DNA of 64,000 nucleotides, taken from the NCBI GenBank assembly GCA_946407705.1, contig CAMJPC010000001.1, positions 62,001-126,000 of the forward strand. Reading direction: 5' to 3'. A program made the position numbers and the translations under genes. This DNA comes from an uncultured Clostridia bacterium. GTDB taxonomy: Bacteria; Bacillota; Clostridia; Saccharofermentanales; Saccharofermentanaceae. This document shows positions 18,272-26,250 of the stretch, in pieces. The notes beneath the pieces are model-generated. The model ran no database searches. It worked only from the letters and a program-made list of their open reading frames with translations, and was not told the DNA's origin. Position 1 is the stretch's first letter. The number at the start of each line of letters is the position of its first letter.

Positions 18272-19075
18272 TTATTTCCTGCCCTGCATCTTAAGCGTTT
18301 TGTCGTAAGCCGCAGTGACCGACTTGATGACAGCATTACGGAAACCATTCTCTTCAAGTGCCATAACGCCTGCGATCGTGGTTCCTCCGGGAGAACAAAC
18401 CATGTCCTTAAGGACAGCGGGGTTCGTTCCGGTATCAAGGCAAAGCTTGCCTGATCCCATGACCGTTCCTGCGGCGATCTTGAGAGCGTCATCTCTCTTG
18501 ATTCCGAGACTTACTGCCGCATCGGCCATAGCCTCGATGAAGAGCATTACATATGCAGGACCGGTTCCGGATACGCAGCCGATCGCATCAAGTGTCTTCT
18601 CATCGCAGATGATGGAAGTACCGCATGTATCAAGAAGTGATTTTACGAACTTGGTCTCATCTTCAGAAAGACCTACGGGGCATACAGCGGAAACGCCGCA
18701 TCCTACCTGTGCGGGAGTGTTGGGCATGATCCTTACGAACTTTCTTCCGCTTCCGAGTATTCCTGAGATCCTCTCGCATGTAACTGCTGCAGCGATAGAA
18801 AGAACGATAGCTCCGTCCTTGAGACACTCGCTTACATCCTGAAGAGCGGGATCGAAATGCTGAGGCTTAACTGCCATGAGGACATAGTCAGCATCCTTGA
18901 CGCATGTCTGAACACTTCCTGCGGTATTGCAGCCGAGTTCTGCCGCGCATGCATCCATTGCCTCAAGCCTTACGTCAAAGCAATATGCCTCGGAAGCCTT
19001 GATCGAACCGCCTCTTATGAAGCCGCCAAGCAAAGCCTTGCCCATGTTGCCTGTGCCTATAACAGCAAGTTTCAT
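18272..19075 (-). CDS. proC: Pyrroline-5-carboxylate reductase
   Basis: Last step of proline synthesis: NAD(P)H reduction of pyrroline-5-carboxylate. The 267-residue protein has the N-terminal Rossmann motif VIGTGNMGKALLGG and the C-terminal signature MVCSPGGTTIAGVMALEENGFRN with SGTGPAYVMLFIEAMADAAV. GAGGTGGG precedes the ATG. It is the first gene of the operon reaching murJ and is read divergently from tRNA-Trp. Confidence 0.96.
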   Translation of the reverse strand: MKLAVIGTGNMGKALLGGFIRGGSIKASEAYCFDVRLEAMDACAAELGCNTAGSVQTCVKDADYVLMAVKPQHFDPALQDVSECLKDGAIVLSIAAAVTCERISGILGSGRKFVRIMPNTPAQVGCGVSAVCPVGLSEDETKFVKSLLDTCGTSIICDEKTLDAIGCVSGTGPAYVMLFIEAMADAAVSLGIKRDDALKIAAGTVMGSGKLCLDTGTNPAVLKDMVCSPGGTTIAGVMALEENGFRNAVIKSVTAAYDKTLKMQGRK

Positions 19076-19115
19076 ATAATCCCACCTCTTTTATTATTTA
19101 TAATACAATGGACAA

Positions 19116-19144
19116 ATGATACCATTGACCTTGACATAGTGCAA
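19116..19144 (-). promoter_or_regulatory. Promoter of proC
   Basis: The minus strand reads TTGCAC (19144-19139), 17 bases, TATCAT (19121-19116). It overlaps the divergent tRNA-Trp promoter, so the two cannot easily be occupied together. Confidence 0.55.
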
Positions 19145-19159
19145 ACCAACGATTAAACT
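19131..19159 (+). promoter_or_regulatory. Promoter of tRNA-Trp
   Basis: TTGACA (19131-19136), 17 bases, TAAACT (19154-19159), ending 15 bases before the mature tRNA 5' end. Confidence 0.75.
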
Positions 19160-19173
19160 ATCATACGTTTTAC

Positions 19174-19247
19174 AGGGGTATAGTTTAGTGGTAAAACGAG
19201 GGTCTCCAAAACCTTTGATGTGGGTCCGATTCCTACTACCCCTGCCA
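19174..19247 (+). tRNA. tRNA-Trp (anticodon CCA)
   Basis: The cloverleaf is complete: acceptor AGGGGTA/TACCCCT, D arm around GTTTAGTGGTAAAAC, anticodon stem AGGGT/ACCTT with loop CTCCAAA (anticodon 19206-19208), T arm GTGGG/CCTAC around TCCGATT, discriminator G and encoded CCA at 19245-19247. It is single, with its own promoter and terminator. Confidence 0.96.
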
Positions 19248-19252
19248 AATCA

Positions 19253-19285
19253 AAAGGCTGTCTCAGATCGAGGCAGCCTTTTTCG
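19253..19285 (+). terminator. Terminator after tRNA-Trp
   Basis: Hairpin AAAGGCTGTCTC/GAGGCAGCCTTTTT with one mismatch, followed by T-rich sequence; it may also end the convergent minus-strand gene at 19312. Confidence 0.85.
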
Positions 19286-19311
19286 TTTATTGATTTGATA
19301 TCAAATTGTAA

Positions 19312-20217
19312 TCAGGAAGCTGATGATGCAGCTGTGGTCTCTGAAGCTGCAGGAGCCTCAGGCTGTGTTGCCAGGATCTGCGAGGGCTTTAATGCCTTCG
19401 CGGGAAGGACCTCGATCTTGATGTAGGTCTTTCCACCGACGTTGTCAGCGCAAAGCCTGTAAGCGATGTCACCTTTAACCGTATAAAGACCATCGGTATT
19501 TGCGACCATTGCAGAATTCATGATAAGCGAAACCGCATCAGCGAAAGTCATACCGGGGAAGAAATTTCCGAGGAGAGCACCGAAGTGTACCATCATCATG
19601 CTCATGTGCGAATCATCATATGTGCAGTACATGCAAAGTCTGGTAAGCTTGCCGTCACTGACACGCGTGTTAGCTTCAACAAGGATGTTCTCGAGTTCCT
19701 CCGTAGCTGCGAGAGTCTTAACGAAAGGCTTGAATCTGGCGTCCAGCTTAGCCTGTTCCTCAGGCGCGATCTCACCTTTGATGCTCCAGATCTCCTTGAT
19801 GGAATTCTTATCAACGATCTTGAACTGAGGGACGATGGTCGTGTAAGAAGCCTTCATTCGATTGGATATATCGGAGTTCTGAAGTCTCGTATTGTATTCG
19901 TCGAGTGTATAACCAAACGAAGGAGCAAATACTGCAGGAAGGATAAAATAGAGAGCCATGCCCAGAATGATGGCATAGATCAGAGCGATCATAACATAAG
20001 GAACTCTGTCCTTCTTAGCCTTAGGTTCGGACTTCCCGGAATCTTCAGACTCTTCAACTTCTTCAGACTCTTCAGTTTCTTCAGCCTCTGCTGATTCTTC
20101 AGCTTCAGCCTCTTCCTCTTCGTTCTCTTTATCTTCGGAAACGATCTCAGCTTTTACCTCTTCCTCTTTTTCGGATTTTTTGCTGAGCTCTTTTTTAGCG
20201 TCTTTCTTAACAGCCAT
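19312..20217 (-). CDS. Unknown single-pass membrane protein with highly acidic N-terminus
   Basis: 301 residues, no family recognised. The first 70 residues are almost all Glu, Lys, Ser and Ala in charged blocks; one hydrophobic helix follows at about 73-95 (VMIALIYAIILGMALYFIL). The remaining 200 residues should be extracellular and end in an Ala/Ser/Thr tail. GGAGG lies before the ATG. It has a TATAAT at 20250-20245 on its strand, and shares the bidirectional terminator with tRNA-Trp. The acidic cytoplasmic segment could bind a basic partner; this is speculative. Confidence 0.7.
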   Translation of the reverse strand: MAVKKDAKKELSKKSEKEEEVKAEIVSEDKENEEEEAEAEESAEAEETEESEEVEESEDSGKSEPKAKKDRVPYVMIALIYAIILGMALYFILPAVFAPSFGYTLDEYNTRLQNSDISNRMKASYTTIVPQFKIVDKNSIKEIWSIKGEIAPEEQAKLDARFKPFVKTLAATEELENILVEANTRVSDGKLTRLCMYCTYDDSHMSMMMVHFGALLGNFFPGMTFADAVSLIMNSAMVANTDGLYTVKGDIAYRLCADNVGGKTYIKIEVLPAKALKPSQILATQPEAPAASETTAASSAS

Positions 20218-20312
20218 TGTATATCCTCCATTTCAAACGTTGCTATTATAATGTAAAGCAGTAACTTGTGAAAGGGTTATAATATAACAAATTAGTCGTA
20301 AGGGGTGACTAT

Positions 20313-21014
20313 ATGCAGCATGTGATCATTTCCGGAGGTTCCAGGGGAATCGGCAAAGCAGCCGTTAAGCTCTTTGCTTCTAAAGGCTGGTCTGTCACCT
20401 GTTTATACAATTCAACCGTACCGGAATCAGGAGACAACGTATTTGCCGTTAAGTGCGACGTTTCAGATGCTGACAGTGTCAAAGAAGCTTTTATCAAGGC
20501 AGAAGAACGATCCGGTCCCGTAGACTGCCTCATATCCAATGCGGGAATCTCTGTCAAAGGACTCGCGCAGGATTTCAATGCCGGTGATTACCGTCAGGTA
20601 ATGGACACTAATTTCGGCGGTCTGTTTAACCTTTCAAATGCAGTAATACCCGGCATGGTCTCAAGGAAAAAGGGCGTCATAATCGCCGTCTCATCCATGT
20701 GGGGACAGACCGGTGCTTCCTGTGAAGCGCTCTATTCCGCAAGCAAAGGCGCAGTTGACGCTTATGTGAAATCTCTTGCCAAAGAGCTGGGTCCTTCCGG
20801 CATCCGCGTAAATGCGGTATCTCCCGGAGTCATCGATACTGACATGCTGAAGGATTATTCCGATGAGGATCTCAAGGATCTCGCCGATGAGACTCCGTTA
20901 GGCAGACTAGGCTCTCCCGAGGATATCGCAAAGACAATGTTGTTCCTTTCTTCCGACGAAGCTTCTTTCATCACCGGGCAGATTGTCGGAGTCAACGGCG
21001 GATTTCTCATTTGA
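20313..21014 (+). CDS. Short-chain dehydrogenase/reductase, FabG-like
   Basis: NAD(P)H-dependent oxidoreductase of 233 residues. It has the Rossmann motif GGSRGIGK at residues 7-14, NAG at about residue 79, catalytic Ser (SSMWGQTG), Tyr-x3-Lys (YSASKGA) and the C-terminal GQIVGVNGGF. The closest named match is 3-oxoacyl-ACP reductase, but it stands outside any fatty-acid cluster, so the substrate is uncertain. GGGGTG precedes the start, and TATAAT lies at 20278-20283. Confidence 0.85.
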   Translation: MQHVIISGGSRGIGKAAVKLFASKGWSVTCLYNSTVPESGDNVFAVKCDVSDADSVKEAFIKAEERSGPVDCLISNAGISVKGLAQDFNAGDYRQVMDTNFGGLFNLSNAVIPGMVSRKKGVIIAVSSMWGQTGASCEALYSASKGAVDAYVKSLAKELGPSGIRVNAVSPGVIDTDMLKDYSDEDLKDLADETPLGRLGSPEDIAKTMLFLSSDEASFITGQIVGVNGGFLI

Positions 21015-21112
21015 TATTATCAATTGAAAACGACTGAAAAATCCTCTAAAATAGATTAAATTTGACATTTTTGCAAGCTTTCTGACAACTGACGCAATCA
21101 AGGAGAACTGTC

Positions 21113-22480
21113 ATGCCTACGAACAACAGCTACTCGAAAATCACGCCCGAAATCGAAAACCTCGCGAAAATATGCGTTTCAAACTCGATCGATTCTGACC
21201 TCTACTCTAAATACGACGTTAAGAGAGGTCTTCGCGACTTGAACGGAAAAGGCGTACTTACAGGCCTTACCCGCATTTCGGAAATCAATGCAACCAAGAT
21301 CGTTGACGGTGAATCCGTTCCCGCTGAAGGTGAGCTTTTCTATCGCGGTATCAACGTAAAAGATCTTATCGGCGGTCAGCCGGAAGACATGCATTTCGGC
21401 TTTGAAGAAGCCACATATCTGCTGCTTTTCGGTAAGCTCCCCACCAAGACCGAACTTGAGGATTTCTGCCACATCCTGGAGGATTCCAGATCCAAGATGC
21501 CCAAGAATTTCTTCCGCGACGTAATCATGCAGAAGCCTTCTTCCGATCTCATGAACAACATCGCTCGTGCGGTCCTTAATCTTTATGCTTACGACCAGCA
21601 GCCCATGGATGTTTCCATCCCCAATGTTTTAAGACAGTCTCTCGAGCTGATATCCATCTTCCCTCAGATAGCGGTTCACAGTTACGATGCTCAGAAATAC
21701 TATCTCGACAGGGATTCCCTCATCGTGCACCGTCCGAAGCATGGGCTCTCCACTGCCGAGAACATCTTATACATGCTCAGATCTGACAACAAATTCACGC
21801 CTCTTGAAGCAAAGATCCTCGATGTCTCTTTGATCCTTCACGCTGAACACGGCGGCGGTAACAACTCGACTTTCACTACCCATGTAGTAACAAGTTCAGG
21901 TACCGATACATATTCTTCTGTGGCAGCTTCCCTTTGCTCTCTCAAAGGCCCTAAGCACGGAGGTGCGAACATCGCTGTTGTAAAGATGTTCAAAGAACTT
22001 AAGAGAAACATTTCTGACTGGGAAGATGAGGATGAGATACTCAAGTATCTTGAAAGGATCCTTCACAAGGATGCTTTCGACCGTACCGGTGTCATCTATG
22101 GTATGGGCCATGCCGTATATTCCATCTCCGACCCGAGAGCACAGATCTTTAAGAACTATGTGCGTGAGCTTTCAGAGGAAAAGGGCCGCGGCACGGAATT
22201 CAGGTTTTATGAGAAGGTCGAGCGCCTGGCAGCAGAACTTATTGCTGCTGAAAGACATATCTACAAGGGTGTTTCCGCCAACATAGACTTTTACAGCGGA
22301 TTCGTTTATTCGATGCTCGGACTTCCGCTCGAGCTCTACACTCCCCTTTTCGCGATCGCGCGTATTTCCGGCTGGTCAGCACACCGTCTGGAAGAGCTCA
22401 ACGGTCACGGCAAGATCATCCGTCCCGCTTACCGCTGCGTTCAGGACAGACAGGATTACATTCCTCTCGAAAACAGATAA
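21113..22480 (+). CDS. gltA: Citrate synthase
   Basis: Condenses oxaloacetate and acetyl-CoA. The 455-residue protein has the family catalytic His and Asp context: HAEHGGGNNSTFTTHVVTSS, GPKHGGANIAVVKMF, and GMGHAVYSISDPRA, plus NIDFYSGFVY near the C-terminus. It is longer at the N-terminus than the common 370-residue form, resembling a clostridial type. AAGGAG precedes the ATG. It is monocistronic with its own terminator, probably serving glutamate synthesis in an anaerobe. Confidence 0.93.
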   Translation: MPTNNSYSKITPEIENLAKICVSNSIDSDLYSKYDVKRGLRDLNGKGVLTGLTRISEINATKIVDGESVPAEGELFYRGINVKDLIGGQPEDMHFGFEEATYLLLFGKLPTKTELEDFCHILEDSRSKMPKNFFRDVIMQKPSSDLMNNIARAVLNLYAYDQQPMDVSIPNVLRQSLELISIFPQIAVHSYDAQKYYLDRDSLIVHRPKHGLSTAENILYMLRSDNKFTPLEAKILDVSLILHAEHGGGNNSTFTTHVVTSSGTDTYSSVAASLCSLKGPKHGGANIAVVKMFKELKRNISDWEDEDEILKYLERILHKDAFDRTGVIYGMGHAVYSISDPRAQIFKNYVRELSEEKGRGTEFRFYEKVERLAAELIAAERHIYKGVSANIDFYSGFVYSMLGLPLELYTPLFAIARISGWSAHRLEELNGHGKIIRPAYRCVQDRQDYIPLENR

Positions 22481-22501
22481 TGATTTAGCAAACGAATAAT
22501 T

Positions 22502-22539
22502 AAGGCCTTGCGATACTGACAATCGCAAGGCCTTGTTTT
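22502..22539 (+). terminator. Terminator of citrate synthase
   Basis: A 13-bp perfect stem, AAGGCCTTGCGAT/ATCGCAAGGCCTT, with a 7-nt loop, followed by GTTTTC. Confidence 0.9.
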
Positions 22540-22579
22540 CTGGCTTTCTATATTGAGTTAGAAAAGGCTGGGTAAAAAC

Positions 22580-22846
22580 TTATGCCTTCTCGTTGTCGTC
22601 TTCGATCTTTCCGAACAGATTGAGTCTGAAAAGCATAGCCTCATCATCCGGATCAGAGCAAGAGATCTTTGCGTTGCAAACGATACCACCCTCGATGAGC
22701 TTCATGATACCAGTGATCTGGCTGAGCTTGCTCTTAAGGTTGAAACGGTCACCCTCGTCTGTGATGAGGATTACGCTGCCCTTGCACTCGTCGAGCGCCT
22801 TCATAAGTGTAGCAACATCAATATTATCCAAATAAAAAGCTTTCAT
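22580..22846 (-). CDS. Small conserved-looking protein, possibly HPr-like fold
   Basis: 88 residues, acidic, cytosolic, no signal peptide. A very good site (AGGAGG) precedes the ATG. The pattern LKSKLSQITGIMKLIEGG followed by AKISCSDPDDEAMLF recalls HPr-related small proteins of Clostridia, but the active-site His at residue 15 is not evident, so a phosphocarrier role is not supported. The leader up to 23057 holds AT-rich sequence and a possible promoter (TTGAGT, 17 bases, TAACAT on the minus strand) but no clear RNA element. Confidence 0.6.
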   Translation of the reverse strand: MKAFYLDNIDVATLMKALDECKGSVILITDEGDRFNLKSKLSQITGIMKLIEGGIVCNAKISCSDPDDEAMLFRLNLFGKIEDDNEKA

Positions 22847-23057
22847 AAGAAATACCTCCTAAATTATGGTGTACTGTTTTATTCCGTCCTCAGTTCTTGG
22901 TCTTTCCTTGGACAGCCTTATGTTACTTTTCTTTCGGTTTTAACTCAATGGACTCTGTTTACAAAATGCACAACTGAAAAAGACTGTTTTTGTGCAATAT
23001 GTATATAAGGTCAGCTGATCGTTTTATGGTAATAAAACCCGAAAACCGTTGATAATA

Positions 23058-23405
23058 TTAGTACTTGATGGCTTCGATCAGTTCGTCGTTCTCGTCGTAG
23101 ATATAGATGACACCATGCTTATCATCATCACAATCGGGCACCTTCTCAACAGAACCGACTTTCTTTCCCTTGTACATGTCGCCTTCCTTAGGAATTCCGT
23201 CACCGTTGTTTGTTCCGGCATCCTTTGTGTCTGCTGCAGATGTCTCGGCAGCGCTTGTTTCCTGGCTCTGTACCGCAGTAGCTGTTGTTGCGGCAGTTGT
23301 GGGAGCTGCAGTTGTGGCAACAGGCTTGTCACCGCCGCATGCGCTGAGGCAGAAAGCTGATGCAATGGCTGCAGATATCATAAGAACTGTAAGTTTTTTA
23401 TTCAT
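23058..23405 (-). CDS. Small secreted lipoprotein of unknown function
   Basis: 115 residues with a lipoprotein signal MNKKLTVLMISAAIASAFCL and lipobox LSAC. An Ala/Thr/Ser-rich linker follows to about residue 65, then a small C-terminal module, KKVGSVEKVPDCDDDKHG, IYIYDENDELIEAIKY. The frame extends 15 codons upstream, but the ATG at 23405 has GGAGG and starts the signal peptide. It resembles the first segment of the neighbouring hydrolase lipoprotein and may share its origin. Confidence 0.7.
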   Translation of the reverse strand: MNKKLTVLMISAAIASAFCLSACGGDKPVATTAAPTTAATTATAVQSQETSAAETSAADTKDAGTNNGDGIPKEGDMYKGKKVGSVEKVPDCDDDKHGVIYIYDENDELIEAIKY

Positions 23406-23497
23406 AAGAAAGAGTAACCTCCGTCCGAAATTCGTATGCAAGAGTATCATTCTTGTCTTTTCAAATCAATACGGAAACTAGGCAATATCAGATGACA

Positions 23498-24574
23498 TCA
23501 CTGTCCTGCAGCCTGAGTAGATGCTTTTGCATCATCGACCGCCTGCTCCAGGCATACCGCCCTGACGTAATCAACAACTCTGTTGACCCATACGCCGTAG
23601 CCCTGAATGTTCAGATGAACATAGCCGTCACTGCAATAAGACTGACTGAGATTTCCTTCCCCGTCCTTAAGCGGAGTACTTATATCTATATAGAAGACAT
23701 TATTGTGTGAATTCGCATATTCCATCATAAGGTTATTGAGTTCGTTGATCTTGTCATTTGAAAGGGAGTCGCTGTTCTTCGTACCGCGTCTCGGTGTTGT
23801 CGACTGGATATAAATGACGACTCCCGGGTTTTCCTGCTGGATACCCTCGATATACTTGTTATATTTCTCAGCCACAGCCGATGCTTCCGCGCCCATGAGA
23901 TCGTTTGTTCCCATCATTATAAGCGCACGCTTGGCACCTGCTTTCTTTACAAGTTCTTTTGCCTGAAGCTGTTCGTTCTTATATTTGAGCATGTAACCGT
24001 CAAGCTTGGATTTGTCCGAATTGAACGTGTAGCTGACTTTTGCCGCTACCAGCGGTCCTCCCAGAAAGCCCTTGCCCTTGGAATTGAAATACATCGTAAG
24101 GCCTTCCGACGTGGAATTGCCTATGAAGACCGATTTCGAGAAAAAGTCATTGACATCAATATCGGTAAGCTGGCCGCCTGCCGAGGGATCGAAAAAATAA
24201 GAGATTCCGTTGATCCTTATATAACCGGTCTTCTTCTCTCCGGTGGAAGGATCCTGACAATATACGGCATTGTTTTCGAATCTCATGGGATAAGAAGCGC
24301 CGACTTCCGCATTATATTCGGCCGAAACCGCGTTAGTAGGACCGGCATTATCCGTTGAACCTGCGGATGTTTCCTGATTATTACCTTCAGGTGCAGATTC
24401 TGTTTCTGTTTCAGTTTCAGCTTCAGTCTCACTGCTCTGAGTTGTCTCGGGAACCGTGGTAATAACAGACGAGGTCTCGGAGACCACGGGGTCTTTTTTC
24501 GCGCCTCCGCAGGCACTGAGGCAGACAGCGAAAGATAACAAAGCAGTGATCAATATCGTACGTTCCTTATTCAT
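23498..24574 (-). CDS. SGNH/GDSL hydrolase, secreted lipoprotein
   Basis: Serine esterase of 358 residues. It has a lipoprotein signal (FAVCLSAC), a Glu/Thr/Ser linker to about residue 95, a single YxxPxTGxKxTGYIRINGISYFF repeat like cell-wall-binding modules, and a C-terminal SGNH domain: Ser in FIGNSTSEG, GTNDLMG, and DGYVHLN with the Asp/His pair. It may deacylate surface polysaccharide or peptidoglycan. It is strongly similar to the next gene (24611-26101), an evident tandem duplicate, but is acidic where that one is Lys-rich. Confidence 0.85.
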   Translation of the reverse strand: MNKERTILITALLSFAVCLSACGGAKKDPVVSETSSVITTVPETTQSSETEAETETETESAPEGNNQETSAGSTDNAGPTNAVSAEYNAEVGASYPMRFENNAVYCQDPSTGEKKTGYIRINGISYFFDPSAGGQLTDIDVNDFFSKSVFIGNSTSEGLTMYFNSKGKGFLGGPLVAAKVSYTFNSDKSKLDGYMLKYKNEQLQAKELVKKAGAKRALIMMGTNDLMGAEASAVAEKYNKYIEGIQQENPGVVIYIQSTTPRRGTKNSDSLSNDKINELNNLMMEYANSHNNVFYIDISTPLKDGEGNLSQSYCSDGYVHLNIQGYGVWVNRVVDYVRAVCLEQAVDDAKASTQAAGQ

Positions 24575-24610
24575 TTAAGGAATCCTCCGTTAAATTCAAG
24601 TATTTGGAAG

Positions 24611-26101
24611 CTATTGAGCTTCAGTCGTCTCAACCGGCGCCTTTGAAGCTTCAGTGGCTTTCTTTGCTTCATTTATGGCGTGGTTTAAGTATTGCTTTCT
24701 GACATAATCGACTACAGTATTGACCCAGACTTTGTATCCCTTCATGTTGAGGTGGACATAGCCGTCACTGCAGTAGCTCTTTTTCATGTTGCCGTCATTA
24801 TCCTTAAGCGGAGTGCTGATGTCGATATAGTAGACATTGCTTTTCGAATCAGCATAAGACTTCATCAGCTTATTAAGCTCATCGATCTTTTTATTGGACA
24901 GGTTCTTGACGTTTTTCGAACCGCGTCTCGGAGTAGTCGACTGTATGTAAATTACGACTCCAGGATTCTCCTTCTGTATGCCCTCGATATATGATTTGTA
25001 CTTCTTTGCTACAGAGGATGCGCTTGTACCGACAAGATCATTGGTACCCATCATGATCAGTGCGTATTTGGATCCGGCCTTCTTGACCAGCGCCTTTGCC
25101 TGAAGCTGGTTGCCCTTGTATTTAAGCATGTATCCGTTGAGCTTCGCCTTATCCGAATTAAACGTATAGCTGACCTTGGCAGCTACCAAAGGTCCGCCCA
25201 GATACTTCTTTCCCTTGGATTTAAAATACGATGTAAGTCCTTCGGATGTTGAGTTGCCGATAAATACAGACTTGGAAAAGAAATCTTCGACCTTGAAATC
25301 GGTCAGTTTTCCGCTCTTGGCAGGATCGAAAAAGTAAGACTGGCCGTTTATCTTTATCCATCCGGTCTTCTTCGCGCCCGTTTTGGCATCGTAGTAATAA
25401 ACCGCATTATTCTCGTACTTCAGTGAACTGAAAGCGCCTGCACCGGACTTATCTTTCTCGGTTGCACTGCTGTCCTCTTTGGTCGCAGATGACTTTTCCT
25501 GCTCGCTTACGATACCCGAAACATCTCCGGGAAGCCCGGAGTCCTTTGCTACCAGAACTATCTGGATCGCCTTAACCTTCTTCGATAATCCGACGGTGCC
25601 GCTGACTTCGCCGTTCTTTGCCCAGTTAAACCAGCCGTATGAATCCGCCAATGTCCTGTAGCAGACATCGTAATGCTGTGCCACGTCTCCGGTGAGCTCG
25701 ATCTTAACAGCCTCAAGGCGCTTGCCTTTCGTGCCTGCCTGCTTGCCGTTTTCGATCCATTTGCTCCATTTGCTCTTGCTCTGAATCAGAACACTGTATT
25801 TTATACCGCCGGAAAACTGAGTGCCTGAAAGCTTAACGCTTATGGTCTCTATCTTCTTGTTGTCGTCGGCGGAGGTCATGATACCTTTGCTCTTCCAGCC
25901 GTTCTTATTGCCGAAGACCTTATCGCCGATCTGATACCATACGCCCATGCCGTCATCTGATGCATCGCGATCCTCAAGCTTTATGCTTGCTTTATCGCCG
26001 ATCGTATCAGCCAGGACCCTGTTGCGGACCGGCATTACTGTAAGAGATATTATCATCGCCGCAGCTATCGTGGCAGCGGGAATCAATATGTTTTTCTTCA
26101 T
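24611..26101 (-). CDS. Secreted SGNH hydrolase with ChW-type repeats
   Basis: 496 residues: N-terminal signal/anchor, then two clostridial-hydrophobic-W-like repeats around residues 50-200 (GWKSKG, SKWSKWIENGKQAGTKGKRLEAVKIEL, GWFNWAKNGEVSGTVGLSKKVKAIQI broken here into shorter motifs), a Ser/Lys linker, one wall-binding-like repeat (TGWIKINGQSYFFDP), and an SGNH domain with FIGNSTSEG, GTNDLVG and DGYVHLN. ChW modules are linked to cell-surface attachment. It is the longer member of a tandem pair, probably the ancestral architecture, with the lipoprotein copy having lost the ChW part. GAGG precedes the ATG. Confidence 0.87.
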   Translation of the reverse strand: MKKNILIPAATIAAAMIISLTVMPVRNRVLADTIGDKASIKLEDRDASDDGMGVWYQIGDKVFGNKNGWKSKGIMTSADDNKKIETISVKLSGTQFSGGIKYSVLIQSKSKWSKWIENGKQAGTKGKRLEAVKIELTGDVAQHYDVCYRTLADSYGWFNWAKNGEVSGTVGLSKKVKAIQIVLVAKDSGLPGDVSGIVSEQEKSSATKEDSSATEKDKSGAGAFSSLKYENNAVYYYDAKTGAKKTGWIKINGQSYFFDPAKSGKLTDFKVEDFFSKSVFIGNSTSEGLTSYFKSKGKKYLGGPLVAAKVSYTFNSDKAKLNGYMLKYKGNQLQAKALVKKAGSKYALIMMGTNDLVGTSASSVAKKYKSYIEGIQKENPGVVIYIQSTTPRRGSKNVKNLSNKKIDELNKLMKSYADSKSNVYYIDISTPLKDNDGNMKKSYCSDGYVHLNMKGYKVWVNTVVDYVRKQYLNHAINEAKKATEASKAPVETTEAQ

Positions 26102-26195
26102 TTATATAGCCTCTTATGAGATATATGATTCATTCTAACACTCTTTACCATATCCAAAATATGGCATATTTGTTGCATATTAGCCTAAAAACAGC

Positions 26196-26225
26196 CAACA
26201 AAAAGAGCAGCCGTTATGCTGCTCT
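26196..26225 (-). terminator. Terminator of the HD-GYP gene
   Basis: Stem AGAGCAGC/GCTGCTCT with a 6-nt loop, followed on the minus strand by TTTTTG. Confidence 0.88.
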
Positions 26226-26250
26226 CCAAGTAAAAATGCTTAATCTAGGA

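Noticed and set aside
22847..23057. Possible small RNA or riboswitch in the AT-rich gap
   Set aside because: Only short, weak hairpins and no recognised RNA family features.
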